Positions 36,670 to 45,933 of a stretch of 64,000 bases of DNA are shown here, piece by piece. Within the stretch, counting starts at the first letter, position 1; every line of letters starts with the position of its first letter. Below the pieces are notes generated by a model that was not told where the DNA came from, ran no database searches, and saw only the letters and a program-made list of their open reading frames with translations. Made by a program: the position numbers and the translations under genes. This DNA is from an uncultured Saprospiraceae bacterium (GTDB lineage: Bacteria; Bacteroidota; Bacteroidia; Chitinophagales; Saprospiraceae): the NCBI GenBank assembly GCA_937928405.1, contig CALFWZ010000100.1, positions 1-64,000 of the forward strand, read 5' to 3'.

Positions 36670-39039
36670 ATGATGAAATTGAGTAAAATCTTACTTAACG
36701 GTCTATTACTTATCAGTTTTCTACTGATCAGCCATTTAGGCTACGCCCAGAACCCTGATTCTAATCACGGGAACAAATTTGAACAAATTGATAACCTGAT
36801 GTGGCCTCCCAACAATTATCGTGGGGCAGATGGTGCACCAGGCCCTGATTATTGGCAACAAAAGGTAGATTATAAAATCAACTGTACTTTAGACACCAAA
36901 GAGAACAAACTAACGGGAAGCGAAACCATTACTTACCATAATAATTCTCCTAATTCCCTTCGATACTTTTGGTTACAATTAGATGAAAATCAACATGCCG
37001 CTGATGCTGACAACCATATCTTTAATGGCAGTAGCATGGGTAAAACCATGAGTGAGGGTGCGCTGACCAGACTAGAAAACAACAAGTATCTTGAAAAATT
37101 TGGTTGCAACATAACAAAAGTTACATCTGCCACAGGCAGCAAGTTAAAATATATTATCAACAAAACGATGATGCGAGTTGATCTACCTCAACCATTAAAG
37201 CCAGGCGAAAAATTTGTGTTCAATATCGACTGGAATTACTACTTGATCGACCGGATGAATACACCGAGTTGGGGACGTGGTGGATTCGAATATTTCGAAA
37301 AAGACAAAAACTATCTTTACACCATAACTCAATGGTTTCCAAGACTTTGTGTTTATAACGATGTAGAAGGGTGGCAAAATAAGCAGTTTACAGGACGTGG
37401 AGAATTTGCACTTCAGTTTGGGGACTATGATGTAAAAATGACCTTACCGGATGACTATGTAGTAGCTTCCACTGGTAGCTGTCAAAATTATGACGCGATG
37501 CTCAGTCCGTCACAAAGAAAACGACTGGCGGCTGCGAGAAAAGCAGATAAACCGGTACAGATCGTAACTTTAGAGGAAGCCCTAGCCGCTGAAAAAGCAA
37601 CTCGGTCTACCAAGAACAAAACATGGCATTTTAAAGCAGAAAATGTGCGTGATTTTGCATGGGGAGCAAGTACTAAATTTGCTTGGGATGCTCAAAACTA
37701 TACCAACAGCGAAGGAAAGGATGTACTTTGTATGAGTTATTACGGAAAGGAAGCTTATCCAATTTATAACCGTTATTCTACTAAGGCAGTAGCGCATACT
37801 TTAAAAGTTTATGACCGCTACACGCTCCCTTATCCTTACCCAGTAGCGATTTCGGTAGAAGCAGCCAACGGAATGGAATACCCCATGATTTCTTTTAATC
37901 CCGGTCGTGCAGAGGAAGATGGAACCTATACGGAGCGAGCCAAGCAGGCTTGTATTTCTGTGGTCATCCACGAAGTGGGACACAATTACTACCCGATGAT
38001 TATCAATAGTGATGAAAGAAAATGGTCTTGGATGGACGAAGGGTTAAATACATTTGTGCAATTTATCGCTGAGCAAGAATTTGACAATAACTACAAATCT
38101 CGTCGTGGACCAGCAGAAGGTGCGATTAGCTATATGAAGCAAGACAAAAATCGCTTAGAACCTATCATGACGAATAGTGATAATATCATTGGCTTTGGTG
38201 CCAATGCTTATATGAAGCCAGCTACCGCACTAAATATTTTAAGAGAGACGATCATGGGCCGAGAGCTATTTGATTTTGCTTTCGCAGAATATGGACGACG
38301 TTGGGCGTTTAAACATCCAACGCCAACGGATTTTTTCCGTACGATGGAGGAAGCCAGTGGCGTTGATTTAGATTGGTTTTGGAAAGGATGGTTTTACGGA
38401 ATTGACGCAGTAGATGTATCTTTAGATAGTATCAAGTGGTATAAAGCGGATTTAGTAAATGATCCTGAAAAGCGGGAAAGAGATTGGAGTAATCCAGTAA
38501 GAAAGCCTTTTGATCATATCTCTAAAAGGCGAAATAAAGAGGCAGGGATGAAATTTGAGGTAGAAAAAGATGCGGAGTTGGTGGATTATTATACCAATTA
38601 TAAACCTTGGGAAACGGCGGATTCCATCACTACTGGTAAGACTTATCTCTACGATGAGACCTTTACAAAAGAGGAAAAGGAAAAAATGTTCGGTACAAAA
38701 AATTATTACGAGCTAAACTTCACCAACGTCGGAGGACTCGTAACGCCATTGATTATTGAATGGACTTTTAAAGATGGTACCAAAGAGGTCGATCGAATTC
38801 CGGCTGAGGTTTGGCGGAAAAACGAAAATAATCTGACAAAGGTTTTTGTAAAAGAGAAAGAAGCAACCGCCATCGTACTCGATCCTTATAAGGAAACTGC
38901 CGATGTCGATGAGTCAAATAATTTATGGCCGGTAAAAGAACTCCCTACTCGATTCCAAGTATTTAAGAAACATCGCCAAGAGAAGCGGCTTAATCCTATG
39001 CAAAAAGCGATTAAACGTGGAGAGATTATTAAGCCATAA
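36670..39039 (+). CDS. M1-family zinc metallopeptidase (aminopeptidase-like)
   Basis: 789 residues with a signal peptide (LLISFLLISHLGYAQ). The zinc motif HEVGH is at residues 434-438 with the third ligand in WMDEGLN about 18 residues later, as in gluzincin M1 enzymes. The exopeptidase substrate motif normally read GxMEN appears here as GMEYP (about residue 401). The N-terminal beta domain and the C-terminal region (with PEKRERDWSNP linker) match exported Bacteroidota M1 members. It probably degrades peptides in the periplasm or outside. A strong terminator follows. Confidence 0.9.
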   Translation: MMKLSKILLNGLLLISFLLISHLGYAQNPDSNHGNKFEQIDNLMWPPNNYRGADGAPGPDYWQQKVDYKINCTLDTKENKLTGSETITYHNNSPNSLRYFWLQLDENQHAADADNHIFNGSSMGKTMSEGALTRLENNKYLEKFGCNITKVTSATGSKLKYIINKTMMRVDLPQPLKPGEKFVFNIDWNYYLIDRMNTPSWGRGGFEYFEKDKNYLYTITQWFPRLCVYNDVEGWQNKQFTGRGEFALQFGDYDVKMTLPDDYVVASTGSCQNYDAMLSPSQRKRLAAARKADKPVQIVTLEEALAAEKATRSTKNKTWHFKAENVRDFAWGASTKFAWDAQNYTNSEGKDVLCMSYYGKEAYPIYNRYSTKAVAHTLKVYDRYTLPYPYPVAISVEAANGMEYPMISFNPGRAEEDGTYTERAKQACISVVIHEVGHNYYPMIINSDERKWSWMDEGLNTFVQFIAEQEFDNNYKSRRGPAEGAISYMKQDKNRLEPIMTNSDNIIGFGANAYMKPATALNILRETIMGRELFDFAFAEYGRRWAFKHPTPTDFFRTMEEASGVDLDWFWKGWFYGIDAVDVSLDSIKWYKADLVNDPEKRERDWSNPVRKPFDHISKRRNKEAGMKFEVEKDAELVDYYTNYKPWETADSITTGKTYLYDETFTKEEKEKMFGTKNYYELNFTNVGGLVTPLIIEWTFKDGTKEVDRIPAEVWRKNENNLTKVFVKEKEATAIVLDPYKETADVDESNNLWPVKELPTRFQVFKKHRQEKRLNPMQKAIKRGEIIKP

Positions 39040-39088
39040 AGCAAGTGATAGATCATTAGCTGATCGCTTTGGTTAGGTTTACGAATAA

Positions 39089-39125
39089 AATATCCGTTGT
39101 TCTTGATTTGAGAGCAACGGATATT
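39089..39125 (+). terminator. Rho-independent terminator of the M1 peptidase gene
   Basis: An 11-bp perfect stem (AATATCCGTTG at 39089-39099 with 39115-39125) with a 15-nt loop, directly followed by a T-rich run (TTTATTAATTTT). It lies 50 bp past the M1 peptidase stop. Confidence 0.85.
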
Positions 39126-39184
39126 TTTATTAATTTTCTAAACTCAAAAGAATAATTTTTGTTTCCTTACCAAATAAAAGTAAA

Positions 39185-39802
39185 ATGAGCAGACCCGTTC
39201 AATACGATCACAAAGGAAGATCGACCACCCTACACCCTTATAATATCTTTTTGACCCTTTTTTTGGCAGGGATTACGATGTTATTTCTAGCCTTGTCGGC
39301 GTCCTATATCTATACACGGATTCAAATGAAAATTCCTCCGATTGAGCTACCGCCGCTCTTTATAGTGAATACCTTGATTTTGATCGCGAGTAGTTACACC
39401 ATGAAGATGGCCAATGATGCCTATAAAGCCGATGATACCGATAAATATGTGCAATCCTTGGTATACACCATCGTGTTAAGTTTTGTATTTATGATCTCAC
39501 AGGCAGTGGCTTGGAGTCTATTATTTAAAAACAATATCCCAATTGCACACAGTAATACAGCCTCTTATCTTTATGTCATTTCTTTTTTACATTTTGCACA
39601 CGTGGTGGCAGGTATTCCTTTTTTAATCCTCTTTATTAGAGCAGCTAAAACCCGAATGAAAGACCCTGTCAGTGTGTTGGTTTATTTCTCAGATCCAGAG
39701 AAAAAATTAAAACTGAAGTTGCTAACGTTTTATTGGCATTTTCTAGATATTCTATGGATTTACTTAGTTATCTTCTTTTATCTGAACCATTTAATTAGTT
39801 AG
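39185..39802 (+). CDS. Cytochrome c oxidase subunit III-like protein
   Basis: 205 residues with five hydrophobic helices. The end of the protein carries FYWHFLDILWIYLVIFFYL, matching the YWHFVDxxWxFL motif of heme-copper oxidase subunit III, and SFLHFAHVVAGIPFL precedes it. It has no obvious C-terminal extension. The rest of an oxidase operon is not nearby, so it is either an isolated copy or a COX3-fold protein with another job in the respiratory chain. Upstream is a strong terminator; downstream is a TlpA-like gene. Confidence 0.8.
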   Translation: MSRPVQYDHKGRSTTLHPYNIFLTLFLAGITMLFLALSASYIYTRIQMKIPPIELPPLFIVNTLILIASSYTMKMANDAYKADDTDKYVQSLVYTIVLSFVFMISQAVAWSLLFKNNIPIAHSNTASYLYVISFLHFAHVVAGIPFLILFIRAAKTRMKDPVSVLVYFSDPEKKLKLKLLTFYWHFLDILWIYLVIFFYLNHLIS

Positions 39803-39904
39803 ATTTAATTAGAATTTTACTCATTCAGTTTGTCTGAGAATGCACATAGTTAGGTTAAACCATCAAAAAACGAGGCAAGCCTTTCAAAAAAGAGGGGTTT
39901 TCCT

Positions 39905-39912
39905 TATCTTTG
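39905..39912 (+). promoter_or_regulatory. Candidate Bacteroidota -7 promoter element
   Basis: TATCTTTG matches TAnnTTTG exactly, 21 bp ahead of the TlpA-like start at 39934. A TTTC at about 39882 could serve as a -33 box with a suitable spacing near 19 bp. Confidence 0.5.
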
Positions 39913-39933
39913 TTGGTAAAATTCAACCTCATT

Positions 39934-41085
39934 ATGAAAAATTCAAGTATACTTTTTTTCTTTCTAACCCTGGTTTTGACCGGTTGGAATTGTGGCGATG
40001 CTGCTACTTCCGTTAAGGCTCCTAGCGATGGAGCGGTTCTTCATGGCAAAATCTCAGATGCTGGAGATATGAAAATGTTTTTGGACGAATGGCATTTTGA
40101 CAATACGACCAATGTGCTCGGATCGACTGAAATCAAGTCAGATGGTTCTTTTGAATTACCTTTAGACAAAGGTTTGCAAATGGGTATTTATCGGATGCGA
40201 ATCGGTGCTAAAAAAGCATTTATGGCCTTTGATGGTACTGAAAAAAAGGTAGAAGTTACCGGAAACCTAGCAGAATTTGATAAATTCGGATTTGAGGTAA
40301 AAGGCTCGAATTCCGCCACTCAGTTGAACACACAATTACAAAAGGCGATTGCTGATCCTAGCGATGTTGAAGCTATTCGAGTGGCAGCTGAAAGTGCGGC
40401 CAATCCAGTAGTGGGTGGTTATTTGGCCATGGTTTTTTATCGTGAAAATGAGGCGTTGCTAAATAGCTATAAAGAAGTCAACGCCAAATTACAGAAGGCA
40501 AATAAAGGCTCTAAATATGCTCAGGATTTCAATAATTATGTTGCTGGCATCGAGCAAAGAATTGCTGTTCGAAAAGCCAACGCTTCCTTAGAAGTTGGAA
40601 AGGTAGCTCCAGATATTGACTTACCTAGCCCTGATGGAAAAAATTATAAACTCAGCGATCTAAAAGGTAAAGTGGTATTGCTTGATTTTTGGGCTAGTTG
40701 GTGTGGTCCTTGTCGAAAATCTAATCCGCACGTGGTAGAAACTTATAAAAAGTATAAAGACAAAGGATTTACCGTATTCAGCGTTTCGCTAGATGGTATC
40801 CACCCTAGAATGTTGCCTAGTCTTGGAAATGACCAAGCTAAAATTGATGCTCAAATGGAGTCTGCCAAGAAAAAATGGGTAGCCGCCATCGAAAGAGACC
40901 AATTGCTTTGGGATACGCACGTGAGTGACCTACAACATTGGAATTCTCCTGTTGCGAAAATGTACAACGTGAAAGGAATTCCTAATACTTATTTGATTGG
41001 AAGAGACGGAAAAATTGCCAAAGCCGGCATTAATCCACTCAGTCCAACCTTCAATTTGGAGGAAGAAATTAAAAAGTTATTATAA
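39934..41085 (+). CDS. TlpA-family thioredoxin-fold protein
   Basis: 383 residues from ATG 39934 (an upstream TTG-type start is less likely). A hydrophobic signal is present; the WNC near residue 20 is an imperfect lipobox, so lipid attachment is uncertain. Residues about 30-215 form a DUF4369-like N-terminal region with helices; the C-terminal thioredoxin domain carries the active site WCGPC at about 256-260 and a cis-Pro region (GIPNTYLIG). Such proteins reduce or oxidise disulfides in the periplasm, for example in cytochrome c maturation. Followed by a perfect terminator. Confidence 0.88.
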   Translation: MKNSSILFFFLTLVLTGWNCGDAATSVKAPSDGAVLHGKISDAGDMKMFLDEWHFDNTTNVLGSTEIKSDGSFELPLDKGLQMGIYRMRIGAKKAFMAFDGTEKKVEVTGNLAEFDKFGFEVKGSNSATQLNTQLQKAIADPSDVEAIRVAAESAANPVVGGYLAMVFYRENEALLNSYKEVNAKLQKANKGSKYAQDFNNYVAGIEQRIAVRKANASLEVGKVAPDIDLPSPDGKNYKLSDLKGKVVLLDFWASWCGPCRKSNPHVVETYKKYKDKGFTVFSVSLDGIHPRMLPSLGNDQAKIDAQMESAKKKWVAAIERDQLLWDTHVSDLQHWNSPVAKMYNVKGIPNTYLIGRDGKIAKAGINPLSPTFNLEEEIKKLL

Positions 41086-41106
41086 AAAAGACTTTTTACC
41101 CCTCCT

Positions 41107-41139
41107 AAAAGGCCCGAATCGATGAGATTCGGGCCTTTT
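41107..41139 (+). terminator. Rho-independent terminator of the TlpA-like gene
   Basis: A perfect 14-bp stem (AAAAGGCCCGAATC at 41107-41120 with 41126-41139), a 5-nt loop GATGA, and a T-run that continues into TATTTTCC. One of the strongest terminators in the window. Confidence 0.92.
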
Positions 41140-41323
41140 TATTTTCCATTTCTTAAGGTAATTGAGGAGAATCGTTAAGATTTTATTAAACTATTCATAG
41201 AGCGGATTGAATATTGTACTTTTAGATTGATTCTTGCTAAATTTGTTTGGTTAGGTCTATTTATTACCAACATACTAAAAATCAACTGAGAACCGATTTA
41301 GACATGGAAAATTTAAAATAATA

Positions 41324-41923
41324 ATGAACCGGCTAGGACTTTTACTACCTCTTACAATACTACTTTTAATTGGACTGTTTGGTTTCCGAACGTCCCCTGC
41401 CACTTCGTTGGTTCAACCCGTCACCGAGCAAACAATTACTTGGATGAGTTTTGAGGAAGCCATGGAGGCCGTAAAAACGGAAAAACGGAAAGTACTCATC
41501 AACATACACACGGAATGGTGCGGTTGGTGCAAACATATGGATCGGACGACCTTTCAAGATGCTAATATCGTTAAATTTATCAACGAAAAATTCTATCCCG
41601 TAAAACTCAACGCCGAACAAAAAGAAGATATCACCACACCAGAAAAAGTCTATAAATACGAAAAAAGAGAAGGGAAAGAACGTGGCTTTCACCAGCTCGC
41701 TATCGCCTTAACGATGGGCCGCCCACCAACTTTACCTAGCACCGTCTTTCTGGACGAAAATTTTCGTGTCCTGCAACCTATTCCAGGCTATAAAGAACCT
41801 AAGACTTTTGAAATGATGATGACCTACTATGGTGACGATCATTATAAAAGAACTCCGTGGACGGTTTATCAGAAAACTTATGTTCCGCTGAAAGAGTTGA
41901 AGCCTACCTTGATTTCTGAGTAA
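41324..41923 (+). CDS. Thioredoxin-fold protein with CGWC active site
   Basis: 199 residues with an N-terminal signal or anchor (LLLPLTILLLIGLFGF). The block VLINIHTEWCGWCKHMDRTTF (active Cys66 and Cys69) and LPSTVFLD match the thioredoxin_7/DUF255-type family, in which a small extracytoplasmic protein handles thiol-disulfide exchange. It is 239 bp downstream of the TlpA-like gene but separated from it by a strong terminator, so it is probably transcribed on its own. Confidence 0.85.
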   Translation: MNRLGLLLPLTILLLIGLFGFRTSPATSLVQPVTEQTITWMSFEEAMEAVKTEKRKVLINIHTEWCGWCKHMDRTTFQDANIVKFINEKFYPVKLNAEQKEDITTPEKVYKYEKREGKERGFHQLAIALTMGRPPTLPSTVFLDENFRVLQPIPGYKEPKTFEMMMTYYGDDHYKRTPWTVYQKTYVPLKELKPTLISE

Positions 41924-42079
41924 GTATTTTGATGAAAAGTTGAATGGTTGAATCGCTTTGGGGCGCCTTGCGGGTGGATTTTGTTGTAAGTAATACAAAA
42001 AGCAAATAAAACTTCTAATCGTTGCCTATGTGCCGCTGTGCCGCACATCATTTATGCTCACGTAATAGATTACAAACCA

Positions 42080-43138
42080 ATGAAACGCACCTACACCTAT
42101 CTAATCTTAATTTATTTCTTTTTGGCTTGTGGAACATGTGATCCAGATATTTTTTTCTGTGACCTTGAAATAGAAAAAGTCGAATATTTAGGCAATTATC
42201 CAAAAGAAAAGGCTGGGAATTGGACCCATAAATTGCAAGGTATTTCTTATAGTAATAATTATTGGTATCTAACCCAAGAGGAAACTTTATGGAAAGTTTC
42301 TATCAATACAAACTTAAATTATAGTAAAAATTTGTCATCGAGCAATTCTCCTGGATTGAAGAAAATAAGCATGCCCAAGAAATTAAAAGAAAAAGGATAT
42401 AACCATTTTGGAGACCAAGATAATTTTGATGGATTCATCTTTATACCGATTGAAGGGTATCAAATTAAACCAAATCCAGTTCCGGGGAGACAGCCGGTAA
42501 AAGTAAATAATACCCCCATTATTGGTGTATTTAATGAAGTTGATTTGAGTTTTGTAGATCATTTTGAATTAAAAAAACAAACACATAGCGGTTGGTGTTC
42601 CGTAAATCCTATCACTAAAAACCTTTACACTTCTAATAATGTCATTGATAAAAATAACCCAATATTTGTTTACGAAATAGATTGGAATATTCTAAAGAAT
42701 AATAAAAACTTAATACTAGATTATATACATGAATTTGCTTTATTAAATCTACCTTCCTCTTGGAATAAAAAAGTGAAAAAACATTTACAAGGTGGAGATT
42801 TCTCTAACGATGGTTGCTTCCTTGTTTTAATAAACGGGAAACTTAGATCTGACACTAAGGGAAGTGGTATTTCTGTATACCGTAATTTAAACCACAGGAG
42901 CGGTTCTTTTGATAGAAGTTCTACTCAAAAAGGAGTATTCAGATATCAATTTAATCCCAAATGGTCTAAGTATGAAGAGCCAGAGGGAATTACTTTCTCC
43001 CACACCCCTAAAGACTTTAACTTAGATATTCCGATAGGAAACTTGCATGCTATTCTTTTGGATAAAGATGCAGAAGATTTAATTGGTGGTGATAATGAAG
43101 TTTACATTAAACATTATAATTTTGAAATTGAGGAGTAG
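42080..43138 (+). CDS. Hypothetical lipoprotein
   Basis: 352 residues from ATG 42080; this start gives a lipobox signal (LILIYFFLAC, Cys17) while the longer reading from 42038 does not. The body is beta-rich with aromatic residues and several W-x-V/Y strands (GISYSNNYWYLTQEETLWKV, then GWCSVNPITKNLYTSNN), which could be a beta-propeller, but no named family is recognised. It is on the edge of an accessory-looking stretch; the upstream gap (41924-42079) holds a small hairpin but no gene. Confidence 0.6.
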   Translation: MKRTYTYLILIYFFLACGTCDPDIFFCDLEIEKVEYLGNYPKEKAGNWTHKLQGISYSNNYWYLTQEETLWKVSINTNLNYSKNLSSSNSPGLKKISMPKKLKEKGYNHFGDQDNFDGFIFIPIEGYQIKPNPVPGRQPVKVNNTPIIGVFNEVDLSFVDHFELKKQTHSGWCSVNPITKNLYTSNNVIDKNNPIFVYEIDWNILKNNKNLILDYIHEFALLNLPSSWNKKVKKHLQGGDFSNDGCFLVLINGKLRSDTKGSGISVYRNLNHRSGSFDRSSTQKGVFRYQFNPKWSKYEEPEGITFSHTPKDFNLDIPIGNLHAILLDKDAEDLIGGDNEVYIKHYNFEIEE

Positions 43139-43182
43139 GTGATTTGCTAGTAGATTGATAAGAATACTCACCTCCAACATAA

Positions 43183-43443
43183 GGAAGTTGTTTAAAGATT
43201 CGAAAACAAAAAGCAGCCGAAGAAGGAGATTTATCAAAAGTAGACTATGCTTATCTATTTGATAGGATTAAAATAAACGAGGGCCTCCCTCAAAGGTATG
43301 GTTCCCAATTTGAAACGGTAAACAGAAAAAAAGGAATTGCTATACTTAGAGAAACGGAAGAAGTAATAAGTCTGGATGAGCGTAGAAAAGAAATGGGTAT
43401 GATGCCTATTGAAAGTTATAAACGGTTTATATTAATATCATAA
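43183..43443 (+). pseudogene. DUF6624-family C-terminal fragment, start missing
   Basis: An open frame without a start codon (a stop lies just before it at 43180) gives IRKQKAAEEGDLSKVDYAYLF and continues to VISLDERRKEMGMMPIESY before the stop at 43441-43443. The pattern DYAYL-x-DR-x(3)-NEG-x-PQ-x-YG-x-Q followed by DERR is what I know from DUF6624 proteins; only the last 80 or so residues survive. The 5' portion is missing, so this is most simply a decayed gene left by a deletion. Confidence 0.6.
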
Positions 43444-43586
43444 AATTCTATTTATAACAATAATTTTCGATTATAAGTAAATGTACTTTATGGTTACGTC
43501 CAAGGCGATTGTTTCAAAAATCACCGAAGATGAATTAGTTGTTTTAGCTGAAAATAGAGAATGGATTTTTAAGAAAATTAGGTAAT

Positions 43587-44531
43587 TTATGACTTTGTAA
43601 AAATATAATTAGCGAAAAAAGCCTTTTCGTCCGTTAATTTTTCAACCATTTTAAAGTCCGTCTGTTCAATTAATCTTTCAATAATTTCATCGTTATATTT
43701 TCTTGAAATTTCAGTGGCTATTTTTTCACCTTCTTGAAATTCAAAAGCTTTATCTAAAGCTTGAACAAAAACTTTTTGCTTTTTAAGGCTTACCAAAAAG
43801 CTTTTAGCGATACCCTCTTTTTCGTCATATTCTGGTTGATGGCTAAATTGTTCAATATCAAATTCACCTCCTAATTCTTTATTTATTCTACTTAATAAAT
43901 TTAGATTAAACGCTCGGGTAATACCTTGACGATCGTTATAAGCTGGCAATACAATCGAAGCGTCTTTTATTAAATCAACTCCTAATAAAAGTTTGTCGCC
44001 TGTATTTAAATTTGCTCCTAATTCATATATAAATTGAGCAGCTACTGCATCCGTCATGTTGCCAATATTTGAACCTAAGAACATAATTACCTTGGGATAT
44101 TGCGACTTTTTTAGAGAAGCTAAGGTTTCAAAATAATCTCCCTGACGTTTTTGGATTCCAAGTGTAGGCAAATCTTCCTTTAAAGAAATCTCGAGTTTAT
44201 CTAAGGCATTCTGAGAAATGTCTATTGGAAAATAGTCAAAATTAAACCCACGATTTTGCAAGCATTTTAAGAGTTCTTTTGTTTTCAATCCATCACCGGC
44301 GCCCAATTCTATTAATTCAAAATAATTATCTTTTTCTACTTGCAGGCTATCTATGATTTGGTTGGATTTTTTTGTAAAAATTTCCAGTTCAGATCTTGTC
44401 AAATAATACTCAGACGAGTGCATTATTTTCACAAAAAGTGCATCCCCAAGTTCATCATAAAAGTATTTGGAAGGAAGGGATTTCGGCGATTGACTCAAGC
44501 CTTCCGCTACCTCCGTTTTGAATTTATTCAT
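43587..44531 (-). CDS. egtD: L-histidine N-alpha-methyltransferase (ergothioneine synthesis)
   Basis: 314 residues. EgtD uses S-adenosylmethionine to trimethylate the histidine amino group, giving hercynine. The N-terminus SKYFYDELGDALFVKIMHSSEYYLTRSELEI and the SAM motif ELIELGAGDGLKTKELL (about residues 70-86) are characteristic, as is the later MFLGSNIGNM. No signal peptide. The gene starts 7 bases after egtB ends on the same strand. The product pair covers hercynine formation and its sulfoxide conjugation. Confidence 0.93.
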   Translation of the reverse strand: MNKFKTEVAEGLSQSPKSLPSKYFYDELGDALFVKIMHSSEYYLTRSELEIFTKKSNQIIDSLQVEKDNYFELIELGAGDGLKTKELLKCLQNRGFNFDYFPIDISQNALDKLEISLKEDLPTLGIQKRQGDYFETLASLKKSQYPKVIMFLGSNIGNMTDAVAAQFIYELGANLNTGDKLLLGVDLIKDASIVLPAYNDRQGITRAFNLNLLSRINKELGGEFDIEQFSHQPEYDEKEGIAKSFLVSLKKQKVFVQALDKAFEFQEGEKIATEISRKYNDEIIERLIEQTDFKMVEKLTDEKAFFANYIFTKS

Positions 44532-44538
44532 TTGTTTT

Positions 44539-45687
44539 TTATTTCACTAATCGAATTCCTGTAAATTGCCAACGGGCATCAGGATGGAAAAAATTGCGGT
44601 AAGTCTTTCGGCTATGATTTGGTGAGGTAGCTGTAGACGCTCCTCTCAAAACCATTTGGTTGATCATAAATTTTCCATTATACTCACCGATGGCTCCTTC
44701 CGCTTTATTAAAATTTGGATAAGGCAAATAGGCACTATTGGTCCATTCCCAGCGTTTGCCCCAGTTTAAATTTTCGGCGGCTACTTCCCATTCAAATTCT
44801 GTTGGCAATCGCATTCCTTTCCATTCTGCCAACGCCGCTGCTTCATAAAAACTAATATGCTTGACGATAGACTTCGGCTCAATTTTCTGTAACCCTGCCA
44901 AAGTATAGTGATGCCACTCCCCTTTTATTTTATGCCAATAAAGCGGGGCATTAATGTTATTTGCTTGTACCCACGACCAGCCTTCGTCCAACCAAAGATT
45001 AAAATTGGTATAGCCACCATCTGCTATAAACTGGCAGTATTCCTCATTCGTTACCAACGCTTTATTTATTTCAAAATCATGGAGGTAGACTTTATGAACA
45101 CCCAACTCATTATCATAAGAAAATCCTGTCCCCTGAAATCCAATTTCATAAACGCCTTCTTTTTGGAAATGAAAACCGGACTCCTCATTTTCTTCATTTT
45201 TCAATAAAGCACTTTGATGATAGACAGGAAATAGTGGATTATGCCCTAACATATATTTTATATCTGTCAGCAATAACTCCTGATGTTGTTGCTCATGATG
45301 AATACCTAACGTGATCAATTCTTTTAAGGATTCATTGCTATTGTTGCCGATCAATTCGAGCATCGCCTTATCCACATAGTTGCGGTAGTTATAAATTTCT
45401 TCGACGCCTGGTCGAGTCATATTTCCACGGTCGGCGCGAAAAACTCTATCACCAGCATTATTGTAATAACTATTGAAAAGAAAGTTAAAGTCCTTGTGAA
45501 ATTCTTTAAATTGAGTGGCATAAACCTTCAGAATAAAGGTTTCGAAAAACCAAGTAGTATGCGCCAAGTGCCATTTTGCTGGGCTAGCAAAAATCGCAAC
45601 TTGTACGACATGATCTTCAATAGTTAAGGGTTGACAAATAGCTTGGGTATGTTTTCTCGTAGCAAGAAAGTGTTTACTTAAATTCAT
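44539..45687 (-). CDS. egtB: Ergothioneine biosynthesis protein EgtB (sulfoxide synthase)
   Basis: 382 residues: an N-terminal DinB-like helical domain and a C-terminal FGE-sulfatase/formylglycine-type domain. The iron-binding histidines lie at HLAH (His43) and HHEQQHQEL (about residues 130-138), and RLPTEFEWEVAAE with the closing RGAS-x(2)-TSPNHSRKTYRNFF match EgtB. It joins hercynine with cysteine or gamma-glutamylcysteine to form the sulfoxide. Unlike OvoA it has no fused methyltransferase. It is followed 7 bases later by egtD. egtA, egtC and egtE homologues are not in the window. Confidence 0.92.
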   Translation of the reverse strand: MNLSKHFLATRKHTQAICQPLTIEDHVVQVAIFASPAKWHLAHTTWFFETFILKVYATQFKEFHKDFNFLFNSYYNNAGDRVFRADRGNMTRPGVEEIYNYRNYVDKAMLELIGNNSNESLKELITLGIHHEQQHQELLLTDIKYMLGHNPLFPVYHQSALLKNEENEESGFHFQKEGVYEIGFQGTGFSYDNELGVHKVYLHDFEINKALVTNEEYCQFIADGGYTNFNLWLDEGWSWVQANNINAPLYWHKIKGEWHHYTLAGLQKIEPKSIVKHISFYEAAALAEWKGMRLPTEFEWEVAAENLNWGKRWEWTNSAYLPYPNFNKAEGAIGEYNGKFMINQMVLRGASTATSPNHSRKTYRNFFHPDARWQFTGIRLVK

Positions 45688-45933
45688 GGCTCAAATTTAA
45701 CCAAAATCTAAAACTTCGCATATCCAGCCATTATATTCTTGATAAAATATGTACCAGATTGTCTCACGTTCAACAGTTTTCAATTCCGAAAATATTTATA
45801 ACTTAGTCCTTGCTAATTCCATACTAGATTAAGCACCTAGATTGTCAACCTACCTTAATTCTTTTAGTGAGCATTTATTGGGGGCCAATACAATTCAAGG
45901 AAAAAAATTACAAAATTAAGATTAGGCATTCAA

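Noticed and set aside
43481-43585. 34-codon ORF after the DUF6624 fragment
   Set aside because: Short, unrecognised and in a degraded stretch; possibly another gene remnant but not supportable as a gene.
45692-45699. TAAATTTG promoter box ahead of egtB
   Set aside because: It ends only 5 bases before the ATG, too close to give a usable 5' end, and lacks a -33 partner.
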